DNA of 64,000 nucleotides. Source: Flavobacterium fluvii (lineage in GTDB: Bacteria; Bacteroidota; Bacteroidia; Flavobacteriales; Flavobacteriaceae). The DNA lies in the NCBI RefSeq assembly GCF_900129545.1, contig NZ_FQWB01000004.1, forward strand, positions 186,001 to 250,000, in the 5' to 3' direction. A program made the translations under genes and the position numbers. This document shows positions 63,274-64,000 of the stretch, piece by piece. Position 1 is the stretch's first letter. Every line of letters begins with the position of its first letter. Under the pieces are notes generated by a model. The model ran no database searches. It saw nothing but the letters and a program-made list of their open reading frames with translations, and had not been told where the DNA came from.

Positions 63274-64000
63274 TTACAACACCCGATTCACCTGAACCAA
63301 ATTCTTCTGGTAATAGGATTCTTTGGTAGAAGAAATAATCACGCCACCGTGAGTTGCAGAATGGATGAATTTAATTTCGCCCTCCAGAACTTCGACCACC
63401 ATTCCCACGTGGTTGATTCTCCCTCTTCCATTGGTTTTGAAAAAAATCAAATCGCCTTTTTGGGCATTTTCGGTCTCAATTTTCGAACCGTATGAAGCCA
63501 TTTCTATGGATGATCTCGGCAACTTGATATCGTAACTACCAAAAGTATAACACATCAATCCGGAACAATCAAAACCTTCTGTCGTGGTTCCGCCAGAGCG
63601 ATACCGTGTCCCGATATTTTCGGAAGCTTTCGAAATCAATTGATCCACAAAAGCAGCATCGTAAACTCGGTTTGTATTGCTATTCAAATCCTTGTTTTCT
63701 GGTTCATCGTTGACCTTGACAACAAGCGGTTCAACAACAGGAACAGATGTTTCCACCGCTTTAGAACTGCGAATTTTGAGTACGGAGCCAACCAGTAATT
63801 TTTTTGCAATATTGGGGTTTTGTTTTTCCAATTCGGCAACCGTGAGACCATATTGTTTGGCAATTCCGTACTTGGTTTCTTTTGGCAAAACCTCGTGGGT
63901 TGTTTCGGTTTCCGGCTTCTTGTCCTCAACAACCACTTGTGGTGCGACAGCAATGTCTTTTTCGGTTTTAATTTCTTTTTTCTCTACCTTTTTTTCCTCT
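63274..64000 (-). CDS. LysM + NlpC/P60 cell-wall hydrolase, 5' end cut by window edge
   Basis: The frame stays open to base 64000, so the true start lies outside; the visible GTG at 63936 is not taken as the start. A basic Lys/Glu-rich linker (EEKKVEKKEIKTEKD) precedes a LysM unit (THEVLPKETKYGIAKQYG, VAELEKQNPNIAKKL). The NlpC/P60 domain has the catalytic Cys in FDCSGLM, His in NHVGMVVE and the third residue in HSATHGGV. It should cut peptide stems in peptidoglycan (gamma-D-Glu-diaminopimelate type). Convergent with the small secreted protein gene. Confidence 0.92.
   Translation of the reverse strand, partial: EEKKVEKKEIKTEKDIAVAPQVVVEDKKPETETTHEVLPKETKYGIAKQYGLTVAELEKQNPNIAKKLLVGSVLKIRSSKAVETSVPVVEPLVVKVNDEPENKDLNSNTNRVYDAAFVDQLISKASENIGTRYRSGGTTTEGFDCSGLMCYTFGSYDIKLPRSSIEMASYGSKIETENAQKGDLIFFKTNGRGRINHVGMVVEVLEGEIKFIHSATHGGVIISSTKESYYQKNLVQVNRVL

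Noticed and set aside
63274-63936. GTG at 63936 as the true start of the NlpC/P60 gene.
   Set aside because: The frame is open without stop to base 64000 and the sequence in front continues the same charged linker, so the start is outside the window.

Overview
The window looks like a chromosomal segment of a Bacteroidota bacterium, most likely a Flavobacteriaceae member close to Flavobacterium. The DNA is AT-rich. Many genes are preceded by the Bacteroidetes -7 box TAnnTTTG. There are two SusC/SusD pairs, two very large secreted proteins with type IX secretion (T9SS) C-terminal sorting tails, and a typical set of flavobacterial housekeeping genes. No insertion sequence, prophage, rRNA operon or CRISPR array was seen.

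Layout. 1-8.4 kb is mixed housekeeping: a cut-off GlgA-type glycosyltransferase, a patatin-like outer-membrane protein, a lipoprotein MsrB-MsrA fusion, isopentenyl-PP isomerase, a 6-pyruvoyl/carboxy-tetrahydropterin synthase overlapping a PrxQ/BCP peroxiredoxin, mannose-6-P isomerase, an 89-residue protein, tRNA-Thr(TGT), and cysteine synthase. 8.7-24.1 kb is one seven-gene minus-strand operon read as FAS1 - SusC - SusD - FAS1 - FAS1 - SusC - SusD, ending at a clear terminator. It contains no glycosidase, lyase, protease or regulator, so it is a surface binding/uptake locus with unknown substrate. 25.2-40.6 kb holds two giant T9SS-type surface proteins on the plus strand (1627 and 3316 residues). 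They share a LamG domain and a long C-terminal half but differ in their N-terminal parts; the second carries about 20 tandem HYR-type Ig-like repeats.

40.7-50.8 kb is housekeeping again: hisS with an unusual AT-rich insertion, a MacB-type ABC permease, prmC with a GNAT gene, ribD - HAD - YigZ, a YbgC-type thioesterase, and dnaA - low-molecular-weight phosphatase - tetrapyrrole-methylase-family protein. 50.9-58.0 kb has envelope genes: a BamA/D15-like barrel, a lysozyme-like protein, the operon dapF - GNAT - mltG - DUF2279, and an HtrA protease. 58.1-61.6 kb has an Lrp/AsnC regulator divergent from alanine dehydrogenase, followed by an APC amino-acid permease, which together suggest an alanine utilisation unit. 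61.8-64 kb is more accessory: an orphan Mrr-type endonuclease, a GC-rich inverted repeat, a small secreted protein, and a LysM-NlpC/P60 hydrolase that runs off the right edge.

Intergenic spaces carry several families of short inverted repeats built from CACAAATT/CACAGATT/CACGGATT or CGCAAAGACACGAAGG words, including a perfect 58-bp palindrome beside the tRNA gene. The best candidates for something undescribed are the enzyme-free FAS1/SusCD operon and its odd promoter region, the recombining HYR array, and the hisS insertion.
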